Assembly (NCBI RefSeq): GCF_000702445.1
Contig: NZ_JNIF01000003.1
Location: forward strand, 310,001-374,000
Reading direction: 5' to 3'
DNA length: 64,000 bases
Source of the DNA: Bryobacter aggregatus MPL3
GTDB taxonomy: Bacteria; Acidobacteriota; Terriglobia; Bryobacterales; Bryobacteraceae
This document shows, piece after piece, positions 47,145 through 55,101 of this stretch. The number at the start of each line of letters is the position of its first letter. Position 1 is the stretch's first letter. The position numbers were made by a program, and so were the translations under genes. A model generated the notes under the pieces. It had not been told where the DNA came from. It did no database searches and worked only from the letters and a program-made list of their open reading frames with translations.

Positions 47145-47507
47145 ATGACGCACACTCCAGAGTCTCTTTCCGCTGCACTATCCGAGCTTCGTGGTCGCAC
47201 TCTAAGCTCAGTGGAATTTGTGCATGATTACCTTCAGCTACATTTTGACGGGCCTACTCTTACTGCATATACGCTGCCGATCATCACTAAATTGGGTGAG
47301 ACGCTTCGTTTGGGACAGAATGGCTATCGTGATGCTTTATGCGGAGAGATTGGAAGCGTGGTTGAGGCGGCTGAGGCCGAGCACGATGATGTCACTTTGA
47401 CATTTCAGGATGGTGCTGTAGTATCCATTTCAGTTCGAGACCAAGATTATCGTGGCCCTGAAGCTCTTCAGCTTACTTTAGACGAACAGCGCATCTGGGT
47501 TGCTTGA
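47145..47507 (+). CDS. Putative cognate immunity protein
   Basis: 120-aa soluble acidic protein starting at ATG 47145 behind AGAAGGA, nine bases after the toxin tip stop. Motifs: SSVEFVHDYLQLHFDGPTL, LRLGQNGYRDALCG, VTLTFQDGAVVSISV. I know no family name, but position and size match an immunity partner of the preceding tip. Its end overlaps by about 30 bases the end of a convergent small gene. Confidence 0.7.
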   Translation: MTHTPESLSAALSELRGRTLSSVEFVHDYLQLHFDGPTLTAYTLPIITKLGETLRLGQNGYRDALCGEIGSVVEAAEAEHDDVTLTFQDGAVVSISVRDQDYRGPEALQLTLDEQRIWVA

Positions 47508-47804
47508 TCGTAAGAGGAAGGCGCATCCCGATGTACGTCCCTGGCGTTGGCATTCGAGCGTGACGGCATAGAAGACGGCTTGCATGAGCTGGATGTTGCC
47601 GTGGTTGGCGTCGATGACGAACTTGCCATCGCACCACTCGGAATTTTCGTGAGCGCCGATCAGGAGTTCCAGGGCGAACTGATCGAGGATGTGATCGTGG
47701 GTGGCTTCCAGTTCGTCGCCGGAAAGAGAGCCGAGAACGGCGCTTGGTTCGGTGATGTCTTGGACAAGGAGTTCGTCAGCGAGTTTCGAGAGCAAAGAAT
47801 TCAT
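47478..47804 (-). CDS. Small unknown protein of the triplicated module (copy R1)
   Basis: 108-aa protein starting MNSLLSKLADELLVQDI, then VLGSLSGDELEATHDHI, FALELLIGAHENSEWCDG, KFVIDANHGNIQLMQAV. Predicted soluble and mostly helical, acidic. Two paralogues lie at 54388-54672 and 62647-62926. In all three cases the gene ends against an immunity gene transcribed the other way, and is preceded by the same palindromic leader. I do not recognise the family. The C-terminal 20 residues differ between copies. Confidence 0.6.
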   Translation of the reverse strand: MNSLLSKLADELLVQDITEPSAVLGSLSGDELEATHDHILDQFALELLIGAHENSEWCDGKFVIDANHGNIQLMQAVFYAVTLECQRQGRTSGCAFLLRSSNPDALFV

Positions 47805-47850
47805 GATGGTTCCTGGTGGTATTTACCATTCCAGGTACGCAAAAGAGGAA

Positions 47851-48006
47851 CCATGCGAAGCATGGACGTTGCTTCAGCAACGTCGTTCTTGAAGTAGTCG
47901 TTCGCAAGCTCACGACGCCTTCGGCGGTCTCATTGTTCATCATCATGCGGTTGGTTTAGAGTCTCTATGCTGGCACGAGTCCTCAAGGAACTCGGCATAG
48001 AGACTC
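47851..48006. repeat. Conserved palindromic leader of module R1
   Basis: Upstream of the small gene stand CCATGC-GAA-GCATGG (47851-47865) and GACGTTGCT-TC-AGCAACGTC (47865-47884), two tandem perfect hairpins, and a longer one with arms GAGTCTCTATGC and GCATAGAGACTC (47959-48006), itself containing a nested CGAGTCC/GGAACTCG stem. All recur in modules R2 and R3. They may fold as RNA or be recombination sites. Confidence 0.75.
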
Positions 48007-48274
48007 GAAAAGGTCATGCGTACTGGCCCTTCACATCGACCGTGATCGTCTGAGTCGTCAGAGGTCTCGGCTACTTAACGCTGGTGGTCTCAGCCAGCGG
48101 CAGACTTGGGCATCCCGATTGAGCAGCGCCCTGGCTCTTCGTTTGCGTTCCACAGTAGAGCCATCCTTGATCCACGCTGCCGTCGATTGCTCCCGACCGT
48201 GGAGGACATGAACCGAAGTCCACGTTGATATGTAGAAGCAGCCATTCTTTGGGCGGTGCTGAGGATGCGTCGCC

Positions 48275-48600
48275 GTGGACTACCTCACTGAACTCGTCAG
48301 CATGTACGTGAAGGCGGCGCAGATCAAGAAGCAGGGATCGTGCCACATGCTCCGGCACACGATGGCGACGTTGATGCTCGAAGGCGGCGCAGACACACGC
48401 TTCATCCAGGCGATGCTGATCTGAAGACGACGCGGATTTACACGCATGTGGCGATCCGCCAGCTTCAGGAAATCGATCGGGCCACGCATCCGGCGCAACG
48501 GTCGAAGGATCGGCGACCAACGAATCCGGCCAGCCAGGATGCCGCCGACGTGTTCGCTGCGCTCGACGCCGAAGACGACGAAGACCCGGAAGCTGCTTCC
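48275..48600 (+). pseudogene. C-terminal fragment of a tyrosine recombinase
   Basis: The translation reads VDYLTELVSMYVKAA, GSCHMLRHTMATLMLEGG and ADTRFIQAML, then stops. After an inferred 10-base deletion removing the GHA segment, another frame continues LKTTRIYTHVAIRQLQEI, RATHPAQRSKDRRPTNPA and a very acidic tail (DAEDDEDPEAAS). HxLRHT with R and the YTHVA Tyr are the XerC/XerD-type catalytic landmarks, so it is the end of an integrase gene. The N-terminal two thirds are missing. A sister remnant is at 61962-62191. Confidence 0.85.
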
Positions 48601-48630
48601 TGGCGCATCCACACGATAAAATGGGCCGCA

Positions 48631-48954
48631 GTGATCCAGGCGGCTAAAGCAACGACGCAAGCTCTTCTCTTAGCCGCCGTCTGCCTTCCCGCCTTTGCGA
48701 ACATCCCAAGATCATCGCTCGTTGCCGAAAAACCGCATCAGGGGGTTGAGAGCTTTGCACTAGCCTCGCGTCAGGGTCTGGCCAACGCTAACGTGTTGAT
48801 CGCACCGGGGATAGCCGGATGCTTGTGTGACGAAGACAGAAGATCCCGTAGTACCGGCAAGGAACGGGATGCCGAGACGGGGTTGGATTACTTTGGGGCG
48901 AGGTACATGTCGGCGGCGCAGGGGCGGTTTACCGGGAAAGGGACGTCCGCATGA
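48631..48954 (+). pseudogene. Rhs gene start fused to the Rhs hallmark (internal deletion), R1
   Basis: From GTG 48631 a signal peptide is read (AAKATTQALLLAAVCLPAFA), followed by NIPRSSLVAEKPHQGVE and about 40 more residues, then suddenly TGKERDAETGLDYFGARY of the Rhs core hallmark and a short end. A full Rhs protein has more than a thousand residues between these parts. The join lies at the DNA motif CCGGCAAGGAACGGGATGC, the same point used in other Rhs remnants here. In this copy the frame is also continuous with the recombinase tail upstream (TGG where R3 has TGA). Confidence 0.75.
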
Positions 48955-49054
48955 GGCTCTTGGGCAGAGTACTCCGGCAAGCCAGTATCAGCCGAGTCAT
49001 CGTCCCCACACTGGACGCAAAGTCACGCGTGTCCAAACTAGCCTCATAAATTGA
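48935..49054 (+). pseudogene. C-terminal tail of an integrase-type transposase
   Basis: In the frame ending at 49054 the translation contains GRPHEALGQSTPASQYQPS, the usual end of IS3/IS481-type transposases (N-x-RPHEALG-x-x-TPA). Only about 35 codons remain, joined to the Rhs hallmark remnant. No other part of this element is seen. Confidence 0.65.
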
Positions 49055-49081
49055 GGCTGAAGGCGGCCTACTGGTAGGTTA

Positions 49082-50176
49082 TTGATAATCACATAATATA
49101 GCGGAACACATTGACTTCTGTCGGGTTCTAATCTGTCTATGGGAAACCCGCGTGGAGTGGCTCGCGATTTCGATGCCTTGGAAGTGCGGAGGATGAGAGC
49201 ACTGGCATTGATGCGAGAGAGTTTCAACAACAGTCAGATCGGCCATGAGTTAATGGTCGCCAACCAGACGGTGAGCCGCTGGCGCAAGGAATATAGCGAA
49301 GGTGGCAGGAAGGCTCTCGAGCAGGCTGGACGCGCTGGCCGGAAGCCTTTGCTGGCGGACAAACAGGCAAAGCTTCTGACGAACAAGTTGCTGGCGGGGC
49401 CGGAAAAACTCGGCTATGAAACGCCGTTGTGGACCTGCCAGCGGGTAGCCGATTTGATCGAGCAGGAATTTCAGATTCGCTACCATCCGGGCCACGTCTG
49501 GCGCATTCTGCGCGCCTTGGGCTGGAGTCCTCAACGGCCAGTGGGACGTGCGCTCGAACGCGATGAGAAGGCCATTCGCGAGTGGAAACAGGTGACTTGG
49601 CCCAACGCTAAAAAAAAGCCCAGGAAGAAGGCCGCACCATTGTCTTCATTGACGAAAGCGGACTAACGCAGAAGCCTCATCGATGCCGCACCTGGGCTCC
49701 GCGCGGCCAGACACCTATTCTGTTCCATCACTTCAACTGGAAGAACCTCTCGCTCATCGCAGGACTGAGCCGCTGGAATCTTCACTTTGAAATGTTCAGC
49801 GAAACGATCAAGAGTCCGCACATTGTGATCTTCCTCGGAAAACTACTTCGGGTCATCCCAGGCAAGATCCTGATCGTATGGGACGGACTGGCTGCTCATC
49901 GCAGCAAGTTCGTTCAGGATTTCATCGCAAGTTGTGATGGCCGCATCCAGACTCTTCGGCTTCCAGCTTACGCTCCCGAACTGAATCCCGTCGAATATAT
50001 CTGGGCTCATCTCAAGCAGCACGAACTCCCGAATATCTGCGCCAAAGATCTCTGGCAACTCGGTGAAATGGCCAGAACTAAACTCAAGCGCATGCGCCGA
50101 AGAAAGCATCTACTCGTTGCTTGCTGGAAGCAGTCTTCTCTATGCTTCTGAATCCGCTATATTCCGCGAGACTCAA
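49082..50176 (+). mobile_element. Second IS630-type element, copy B
   Basis: 1,095 bp flanked by TA (49080-49081 and 50177-50178), ends TTGATAATCACATAATATAG and the matching imperfect inverted repeat at the right. Same length and, as far as I can read, the same sequence as copy A except for one base just before the transposase start. Opposite orientation to copy A, 8.8 kb away. Confidence 0.92.
49139..50151 (+). CDS. IS630-type transposase made by -1 frameshifting (copy B)
   Basis: OrfA frame 49139-49666 and DDE frame ending at 50151. The slippery run GCT-AAA-AAA-AAG lies at about 49607-49618 (eight A, 49610-49617). The shifted product passes through IDESGLTQKPHRCRTWAPRG and LFHHFNWKNLSLIAGL into MFSETIKSPHIVIFLGK. 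The translation is identical to copy A. Both frames are undamaged, so the element should be able to move if the -1 shift occurs. Confidence 0.86.
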
Positions 50177-50225
50177 TAGAGAAGTTCCTGCAAGAACACA
50201 TCTCACCTCCCGAAGGAGACCGCCC

Positions 50226-51492
50226 ATGGCTCAAGTATCCAGCATTTTCAGTCAGCTTCTGGGGTTGGTGCCCCGCCGACTGTTCGATGCCGCCGTGGCG
50301 CGGCATGGCGGGATGCGACACGCTCGCGGTTTTTCCTGTTGGGATCAGTTTGTGGCGATGTTGTTCTGCCAGTTGGGACAGGCCCACAGCCTGCGCGAGA
50401 TTCGCGAGGGGCTGCAAGCCTGCGAAGGCAAGCTGGTGCATTTGGGTATGACCCAGGCGCCCAGCCACTCGACGCTCGCCTATGCCAATGAACACCGCAG
50501 TTGGCAGATCTATCAGGATTTGTTTCTGGCGCTGCTGGAGCATTCGCGCCAACAGCTTCCCGGCTCAGGCAGCAATCCGCTCCAACTGCCCGGCAAGCTC
50601 CTCAGTCTGGACAGCAGCGTGATCGATCTGTGCGTGAAGGTTTTTCCCTGGGCCAAGTTCCGCGCCACCCAGGGAGCTGTCAAGTTGCACTTACTTCTCG
50701 ACCATGAGGGACTGTTGCCACACTACGCGGTGATCCACCGATGGCAAGCAAGGTGACGTGAAAGTGGCTAAAACCATGCGCTTCCCCGCCGGGGCGATGT
50801 TGATTTTTGATCGCGGCTATAACGACTACGCCTGGTTCCATAGCCTGACGCTGCAAGGCGTCCACTTCGTGACTCGCCTGAAGGAGAAGGCTTCCTTTGT
50901 TGTCATGGAATCCCGTGCGATTTCAGACAGCAGTCGCGTCCGCGCGGATGAAATCATCGTCTTCACCAAGCAGGCGAACGACGAGGAAGACCACTTTATG
51001 CGCCGGTGGGACGAGGATGGACAGCGCGAGTTCGTCTCCCTCACCAATGACCTCGATCTGGATGCGGCCACGGTGGCCGCTATCTATCGCCAACGCTGGC
51101 AGGTGGAGCTCTTCTTCAAGAGCATCAAGCAGAACTTACGGATCAAGACCCTTGTTGGCACCTCGGCAAACGCGCTCAAGATCCAGATTTGGACAGCACT
51201 GATCGCCCTGCTGCTGGTGCGCTTTCTGGAACTCCGCTCTCGCTTGAAATGGAACACCAGCCGGTTTATTGCCCTACTGCGACGACAACTCTTTGTCTAC
51301 CGCGACCTGTTCCGCTTCCTCGATTACCCGTTTGAAGGGCCAGTGAGAATCCGGCAAGACCACTTACCCGCCCAACCCGCTCTCTTCGCCCCCAGCGACC
51401 TGCCTCCAGATGACCAACCTCGATTGCAAAAGAAGGAAATCCTGCGCCAACGGCGAATCATTATGCGGGTCCCAAATCCCGCTTCAACTTAA
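50226..51492 (+). pseudogene. IS4-type transposase with single-base insertion
   Basis: Frame one from ATG 50226 gives a DUF4372-like N-terminus (SSIFSQLLGLVPRRLFDAA, GFSCWDQFVAMLFCQLGQA, LSLDSSVIDLCVKVFPWAK), then ends at 50756 after HYAVIHRWQAR. Frame two (from 50758) continues VAKTMRFPAGAMLIFDRGY, FVTRLKEKASF and IYRQRWQVELFFKSIKQN with the YREK-like motif of IS4. Reading ATC-ACC-GAT instead of ATC-CAC-CGA restores TDGKQGDVKVAK, so one extra C near 50,741 breaks the gene. Element ends were not identified; it lies between IS630 copy B and an Rhs tip. Confidence 0.85.
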
Positions 51493-51503
51493 TTTGGACA
51501 GGT

Positions 51504-52082
51504 GTGGAACGCCATATTGTTCTGGTGCAGCAAGATTCGACAACCTACAGCGGCACGAAGATTGGTCTCATCGGTGAAGGTGACAACCGCGGCCCAGCAG
51601 CCAACGATCCCAAGGCAACGTACCGTCAGGAGCTTCAACTGGCGTTAAACTCGAAGACAGGTGGGGTTCGTGTCGTTAAAAATGATCCGGGAGTTAGTGA
51701 AGTCTTGGTTGTCCCCGATGAGCTTGGGAATCTATCGCCGACGTTGGCTGCTAAGGGAACATCAAATACATCCGTTTCTCCTACAACGACTGACAAACAA
51801 GGAGATCATCACTTCGCTATATACAACGAAGCGCTGAATGGCTTTGCAGCGCTTCCGGGTGCGCCAAAGGACGCGATTAAGACAGACATAAAATTTGTTT
51901 TTACTCCCGACGGAAAGGTGGGACTCGATCCCGGGGGGACACGTACGGCGTATCCCTCAATAGAAATCTACCGCTATGACCAAAGTGGGAAGCCGACTAC
52001 GCTGTTCCAGCAAAAGGAATCTGGAAAGCCTGCTGATCTTTGTTGCCGCAACCAAGTGATTCCGCGGGTGGCGCCCCGATGA
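51504..52082 (+). pseudogene. Rhs-type toxin tip, 5' truncated
   Basis: 192 codons in frame without any Rhs core, starting right after the IS4-type remnant. Motifs: TYSGTKIGLIGEGDNRGPAA, ATYRQELQLALNSKTGGV, KQGDHHFAIYNEALNGFAAL, GTRTAYPSIEIYRYD. The GDHHFAIYN segment may hold the active site, but I know no named family. The stop overlaps the next gene as ATGA, typical of a toxin-immunity pair, so I take it as a displaced Rhs C-terminus. Confidence 0.6.
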
Positions 52083-52417
52083 TCTTGATGGTCGCCCTGG
52101 TGTGGATGCTCTTATTGGGAGGTACTGTTCCTCTTGCCTTACTTTGGAAATCAGCATCCACGCGGGCATCACGCATTTTGCTTGGCGCCATGACTTGCAG
52201 TTACCTCTGGTGCCTTGTCGGTATTATTTTTCCTCTGGCGATTGGGCCGCACTACTCCGATTTGCGACTCGGCATCATCAACGTCAATCTCTGGTTGAGC
52301 CTCGCTATGGCTGGGGCTGGGTTGCGTGTGCTCCATCCCAAGATGCTTGCCATCGCCGTGGCGCTATGGTTGCCGGCTGCTTGGATTTACATACGCACGG
52401 TGAGCTTTGTTGCGTAA
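52079..52417 (+). CDS. Four-helix membrane protein, putative immunity protein
   Basis: 112 aa with four hydrophobic segments (residues about 2-24, 32-54, 62-85, 88-108). The ATG overlaps the stop of the toxin tip (ATGA). Membrane immunity proteins usually protect against pore-forming or cell-wall-active toxins; here this is inference from position. It ends directly (TAA, AG) before an Rhs hallmark of the next displaced tip. Confidence 0.65.
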   Translation: MILMVALVWMLLLGGTVPLALLWKSASTRASRILLGAMTCSYLWCLVGIIFPLAIGPHYSDLRLGIINVNLWLSLAMAGAGLRVLHPKMLAIAVALWLPAAWIYIRTVSFVA

Positions 52418-52797
52418 AGTTTACCGGCAAAGAACGGGATGCGGAGACGGGGCTGGATTACTTTGGGGCCAGGTATTTGGTGGCGGGACCGGGGCGGTTC
52501 ACCATCCCAGACTGGTCGGAGATGCCGAGTCCGGTTCCTTATGCAGACTTCAGCCGTCCTCAGACGTTGAATTTGTATAGCTATATAAATAATAATCCGA
52601 TTACCCTGACCGATCCTGATGGACATTGTGCATTCCTCTGCACCGGGGGGATCGGCGCTGTAGCTGGAGGTGCTATCGGTGGTGGAGTTGAGTTGTATAA
52701 GCAAGCATGGCTCGCTTGCGGCTATCGACGCGGAGGGATGGAAGTCCGTTGGAGCTAATATAGTCGGAGGCGCCGTATCCGGGGCAATTGCTGGGCG
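52418..52797 (+). pseudogene. Displaced Rhs hallmark and tip, truncated by IS66 remnant
   Basis: The frame begins at the hallmark FTGKERDAETGLDYFGARY without start codon, continues SRPQTLNLYSYINNNPITL and TDPDGHCAFLCTGGIGAVAG, and then GGGVELYKQAWLACG. A shift to another frame (LAAIDAEGWKSVGANIVGGA) continues the usual pre-toxin membrane segment before the sequence is cut at about 52,797 by IS66 DNA. Neither toxin domain nor immunity gene survives. Confidence 0.75.
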
Positions 52798-53096
52798 GGC
52801 AGGCTCTGGCGACCGGGATGCTTGCCCGCAGACCGTGGCTTCTCGACAGGCATCTCGGAGGGCATGGCCTCTCGTGTGGACTCGGCGAGGACCTCGTCCT
52901 GGCTCACCCCGGGCTCGCCTTCGAGCAGCAGCAACTGCGCATCGTTCAGCTTCTCGCTGGAGGGGCCGTACTTGAGGATCCGCGCCAGTCGCAGCTTCTC
53001 TCGCAGCAGCTCGTTCTCGATCGTCAAGCGCTTTAACTCTCGCCTTAAATGGCCGAGATCGATGGCGTCGAGCCCTGCTGTGACTAACTGAGACAT
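52755..53096 (-). pseudogene. IS66 transposase TnpC, N-terminal fragment
   Basis: MSQLVTAGLDAIDLGHLRRE, then a coiled coil (RLTIENELLREKLRLARILK), YGPSSEKL and the KHPGRQSLPA segment that precedes the zinc-binding region of IS66 transposases. After PA the frame reads into unrelated Rhs DNA (about 52,797) and stops. The catalytic DDE domain is missing. Confidence 0.85.
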
Positions 53097-53162
53097 GTGT
53101 GCGTCTGTAAGTAACAGAATACTGCGGAGCGCTCCTTCTTGTCTTCCTTTTATCGTGTCTTT

Positions 53163-53522
53163 TTAAGCGACAAATGGCTTGGACAACCAGCCTCGGCGAG
53201 TCTTGGATCGGGTGAGGTCGATACCGTTCAGCAACATCGTCAGTTGTTCCTGGCGCATCGTGACACTGGCTCCTGCGGAGGTCTCTGGCCAGTGGAAGCG
53301 TCCCTTCTCCAGGCGCTTGGCGCACACCCAGAGTCCGCTCCCATCCCAGAACAGAATCTTGAGCCGGGTTCGCATCTTGTTGGCGAATAGAAACACATGT
53401 CCGCTCAACGGATCACGATCCAACTCGTCCCGCACCAGACCATGGAGCCCCTCGAAGCCTTTGCGCATGTCGGTGGCGCCGGTCGCCACATAGATCTTCG
53501 TCCCAGGCCCCAAGCCGAACAC
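53163..53522 (-). CDS. tnpB: IS66 accessory protein TnpB
   Basis: 119-aa IS66 Orf2 protein: GTKIYVATGATDMRKGFEGL, GHVFLFANKMRTRLKILFWD and GLWVCAKRLEKGRFHWP are the family landmarks. Intact frame, three bases from tnpA. Its exact role in IS66 transposition is not known, but it is required with TnpA and TnpC. Confidence 0.92.
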   Translation of the reverse strand: MFGLGPGTKIYVATGATDMRKGFEGLHGLVRDELDRDPLSGHVFLFANKMRTRLKILFWDGSGLWVCAKRLEKGRFHWPETSAGASVTMRQEQLTMLLNGIDLTRSKTRRGWLSKPFVA

Positions 53523-53525
53523 GGA

Positions 53526-53840
53526 TCAACACCGTTCCAGGAGCGCCAGCAGACGTTCGAGACCAGCTTCGTCGAAGTTCGCGGCGATCTCCAATCGGCG
53601 GCCCTTCGCCAACACCAGGACGAAGTCGCTTGCGGCTGCCTTGTCCTCGGAGACCACTTCCACCGCGACCAGTTCTTGCTTTGGCTTAGCGCGATCGCGC
53701 CGCAGATAATAATCGAGAGTCGTCAGCGGGATCTCCTGTTCCCGGCAAAACTCCGCTCGGGACTGGCCACTGTCTCGGTACTTCCGCGCCACACCCAAGC
53801 CCGCATATCCTACCTGCCCACGCTTCATTCCTTCAGACAA
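53526..53840 (-). CDS. tnpA: IS66 accessory protein TnpA
   Basis: 104-aa protein with an N-terminal helix-turn-helix (ARKYRDSGQSRAEFCREQEI, PLTTLDYYLRR) and a C-terminal beta strand region ending LERLLALLERC. Typical IS66 OrfA, placed directly before tnpB. Intact frame. Confidence 0.85.
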   Translation of the reverse strand: MSEGMKRGQVGYAGLGVARKYRDSGQSRAEFCREQEIPLTTLDYYLRRDRAKPKQELVAVEVVSEDKAAASDFVLVLAKGRRLEIAANFDEAGLERLLALLERC

Positions 53841-54185
53841 TCACGACGCGAAACAGGAAAAAAGATGGATTAGTCTGACGGATACTGTCTATCACTGATA
53901 TGCACAAGCTCTTGTGGTCGGAGACGCATCTTCAGCGCCGCCCAAAGAATCGATGGTTCTACATATCAACGTGGACTTCGGTTCATGTCCTCCACGGCCG
54001 GGAGCAATCGACGGCAGCGTGGGCAAAGGACGGCTCTACTGTGGGACGCAAACGAAGAGCCAGGGCGCTGCTCAATCGGGATGCCCAAGTCTGCCGCTGG
54101 CTGAGACCACCAGCGTTAAGTAGCCGAGACCTCTGACCACTCAGACGATCAGAGGAGAGCGATGGGCCAGTACGCATGTCCTTTC

Positions 54186-54233
54186 GAGTCTCTATGCCGA
54201 GTTCCTTGAGGACTCGTGCCAGCATAGAGACTC
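54186..54233. repeat. Conserved hairpin of module R2
   Basis: Arms GAGTCTCTATGC and GCATAGAGACTC with a nested CGAGTTCC/GGACTCG stem. The two tandem palindromes seen in R1 and R3 follow at about 54305-54345 but are imperfect here because of one extra A. The recombinase part of the module is absent in this copy; IS66 DNA lies on that side. Confidence 0.7.
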
Positions 54234-54387
54234 CAAACCAACCGCATGATGATGACAATGAGACTGCTGAAGGCGTCGTGAGCTTGCGAACGACTACTTC
54301 AAGAACGACGTTGCTGAAGCAAACGTCCATGCTTCGCATGATTCCTCTTTTGCGTACCTGGAGTGGTAAATACCAGCAGGAACCACA

Positions 54388-54672
54388 GTGGACTCTTTGC
54401 TCACCCAACTCGCCGACGAACTCCTCGTCCAAGACATCACCGAACCAAGCGCCGTTCTCGGCTCTCTTTCCGATCACGATCTCCAAACCGCTTACGATCA
54501 CATCCTCGAACAGTTCGCCCTTGAGCTTCTGATCGGCGCTCACGAAAATTCGGATTGGTCAGATGGCAAGATGGTGATGGACGCCAACCACGGCCCCATT
54601 CATCTCCTGCAAGCCGCCTTCTACGCCATCAAGCTCGAAGTGCTGCGCCGGGGCGTTGAGGTGTGCTGCTGA
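54388..54672 (+). CDS. Small unknown protein of the triplicated module (copy R2)
   Basis: 94 aa from GTG 54388 behind CAGGAACC: SLLTQLADELLVQDITEPS, VLGSLSDHDLQTAYDHI, FALELLIGAHENSDWSDG, KMVMDANHGPIHLLQAAFY. Closely similar to R1 over residues 1-85, then a different C-terminus (VEVCC). It converges on the immunity lipoprotein gene 46 bases away. Intact frame. Function unknown. Confidence 0.6.
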   Translation: MDSLLTQLADELLVQDITEPSAVLGSLSDHDLQTAYDHILEQFALELLIGAHENSDWSDGKMVMDANHGPIHLLQAAFYAIKLEVLRRGVEVCC

Positions 54673-54718
54673 TGATACGGTCCTTCCTGGCGGCGCTTTG
54701 GCCTTGATGTCTCTCCGT

Positions 54719-55057
54719 CTAACGGGGATGCCGACCATCTACATTCGCCAAGACGAGTCCTCCTTTGAGACCTATCCACCCTGCGCCATCCGCCCAGGAG
54801 TATGCCAGTTCCGACTGCTCTGCAACCCGGCCTTCCTTGAGCAGACGATACTCTCCGGACTCGACTAATTTTCCGTTGAAATCGTTCCATACCTTACAAC
54901 AGTTGACCCGCTTTAGAGGATCGACATCGCAGAAAATAAACGAACCACCATCCAAACCACCAGCCCAAACTGCTTCATCAGGAACCCCGGTAGGCTTCTG
55001 CGGAGGATGACGCCGATAGCAACTGCATGCCCACATCGACAGGAGAACAGCAGTCAT
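54719..55057 (-). CDS. Putative immunity lipoprotein, first copy
   Basis: About 112 aa: signal segment TAVLLSMWACSCYRRHPP with cysteines suited to lipid attachment, then VPDEAVWAGGLDGGSFIFC and GWIGLKGGLVLANVDG. It follows the Rhs toxin of the same strand by about 45 bases and is a paralogue of the gene at 62932-63297, which follows the sister toxin. Export to the periplasm suggests the toxin acts there. Start could instead be GTG 55078. Confidence 0.65.
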   Translation of the reverse strand: MTAVLLSMWACSCYRRHPPQKPTGVPDEAVWAGGLDGGSFIFCDVDPLKRVNCCKVWNDFNGKLVESGEYRLLKEGRVAEQSELAYSWADGAGWIGLKGGLVLANVDGRHPR

Positions 55058-55101
55058 CGTCAAGCCATGTTTTAGCACGATAAATAAATCCTGAGTATTT
55101 C

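Larger units (their letters stand above)
52798..53915 (-). mobile_element. IS66-family element, truncated
   Basis: It contains tnpA, tnpB and the start of tnpC in the normal order on the minus strand, but tnpC is cut off after about 95 codons. The outer end lies somewhere between 53,875 and 53,925, before the R2 module; exact ends and target duplication are not seen. Confidence 0.8.

Noticed and set aside
47959..48060. A small serine-recombinase-like peptide starting MLARVLKELGIETRKGHAYW in the module hairpin region
   Set aside because: It resembles the recombinase linker pattern (G-I-x-T-x-x-G) only weakly, is very short and differs in frame among the three modules.
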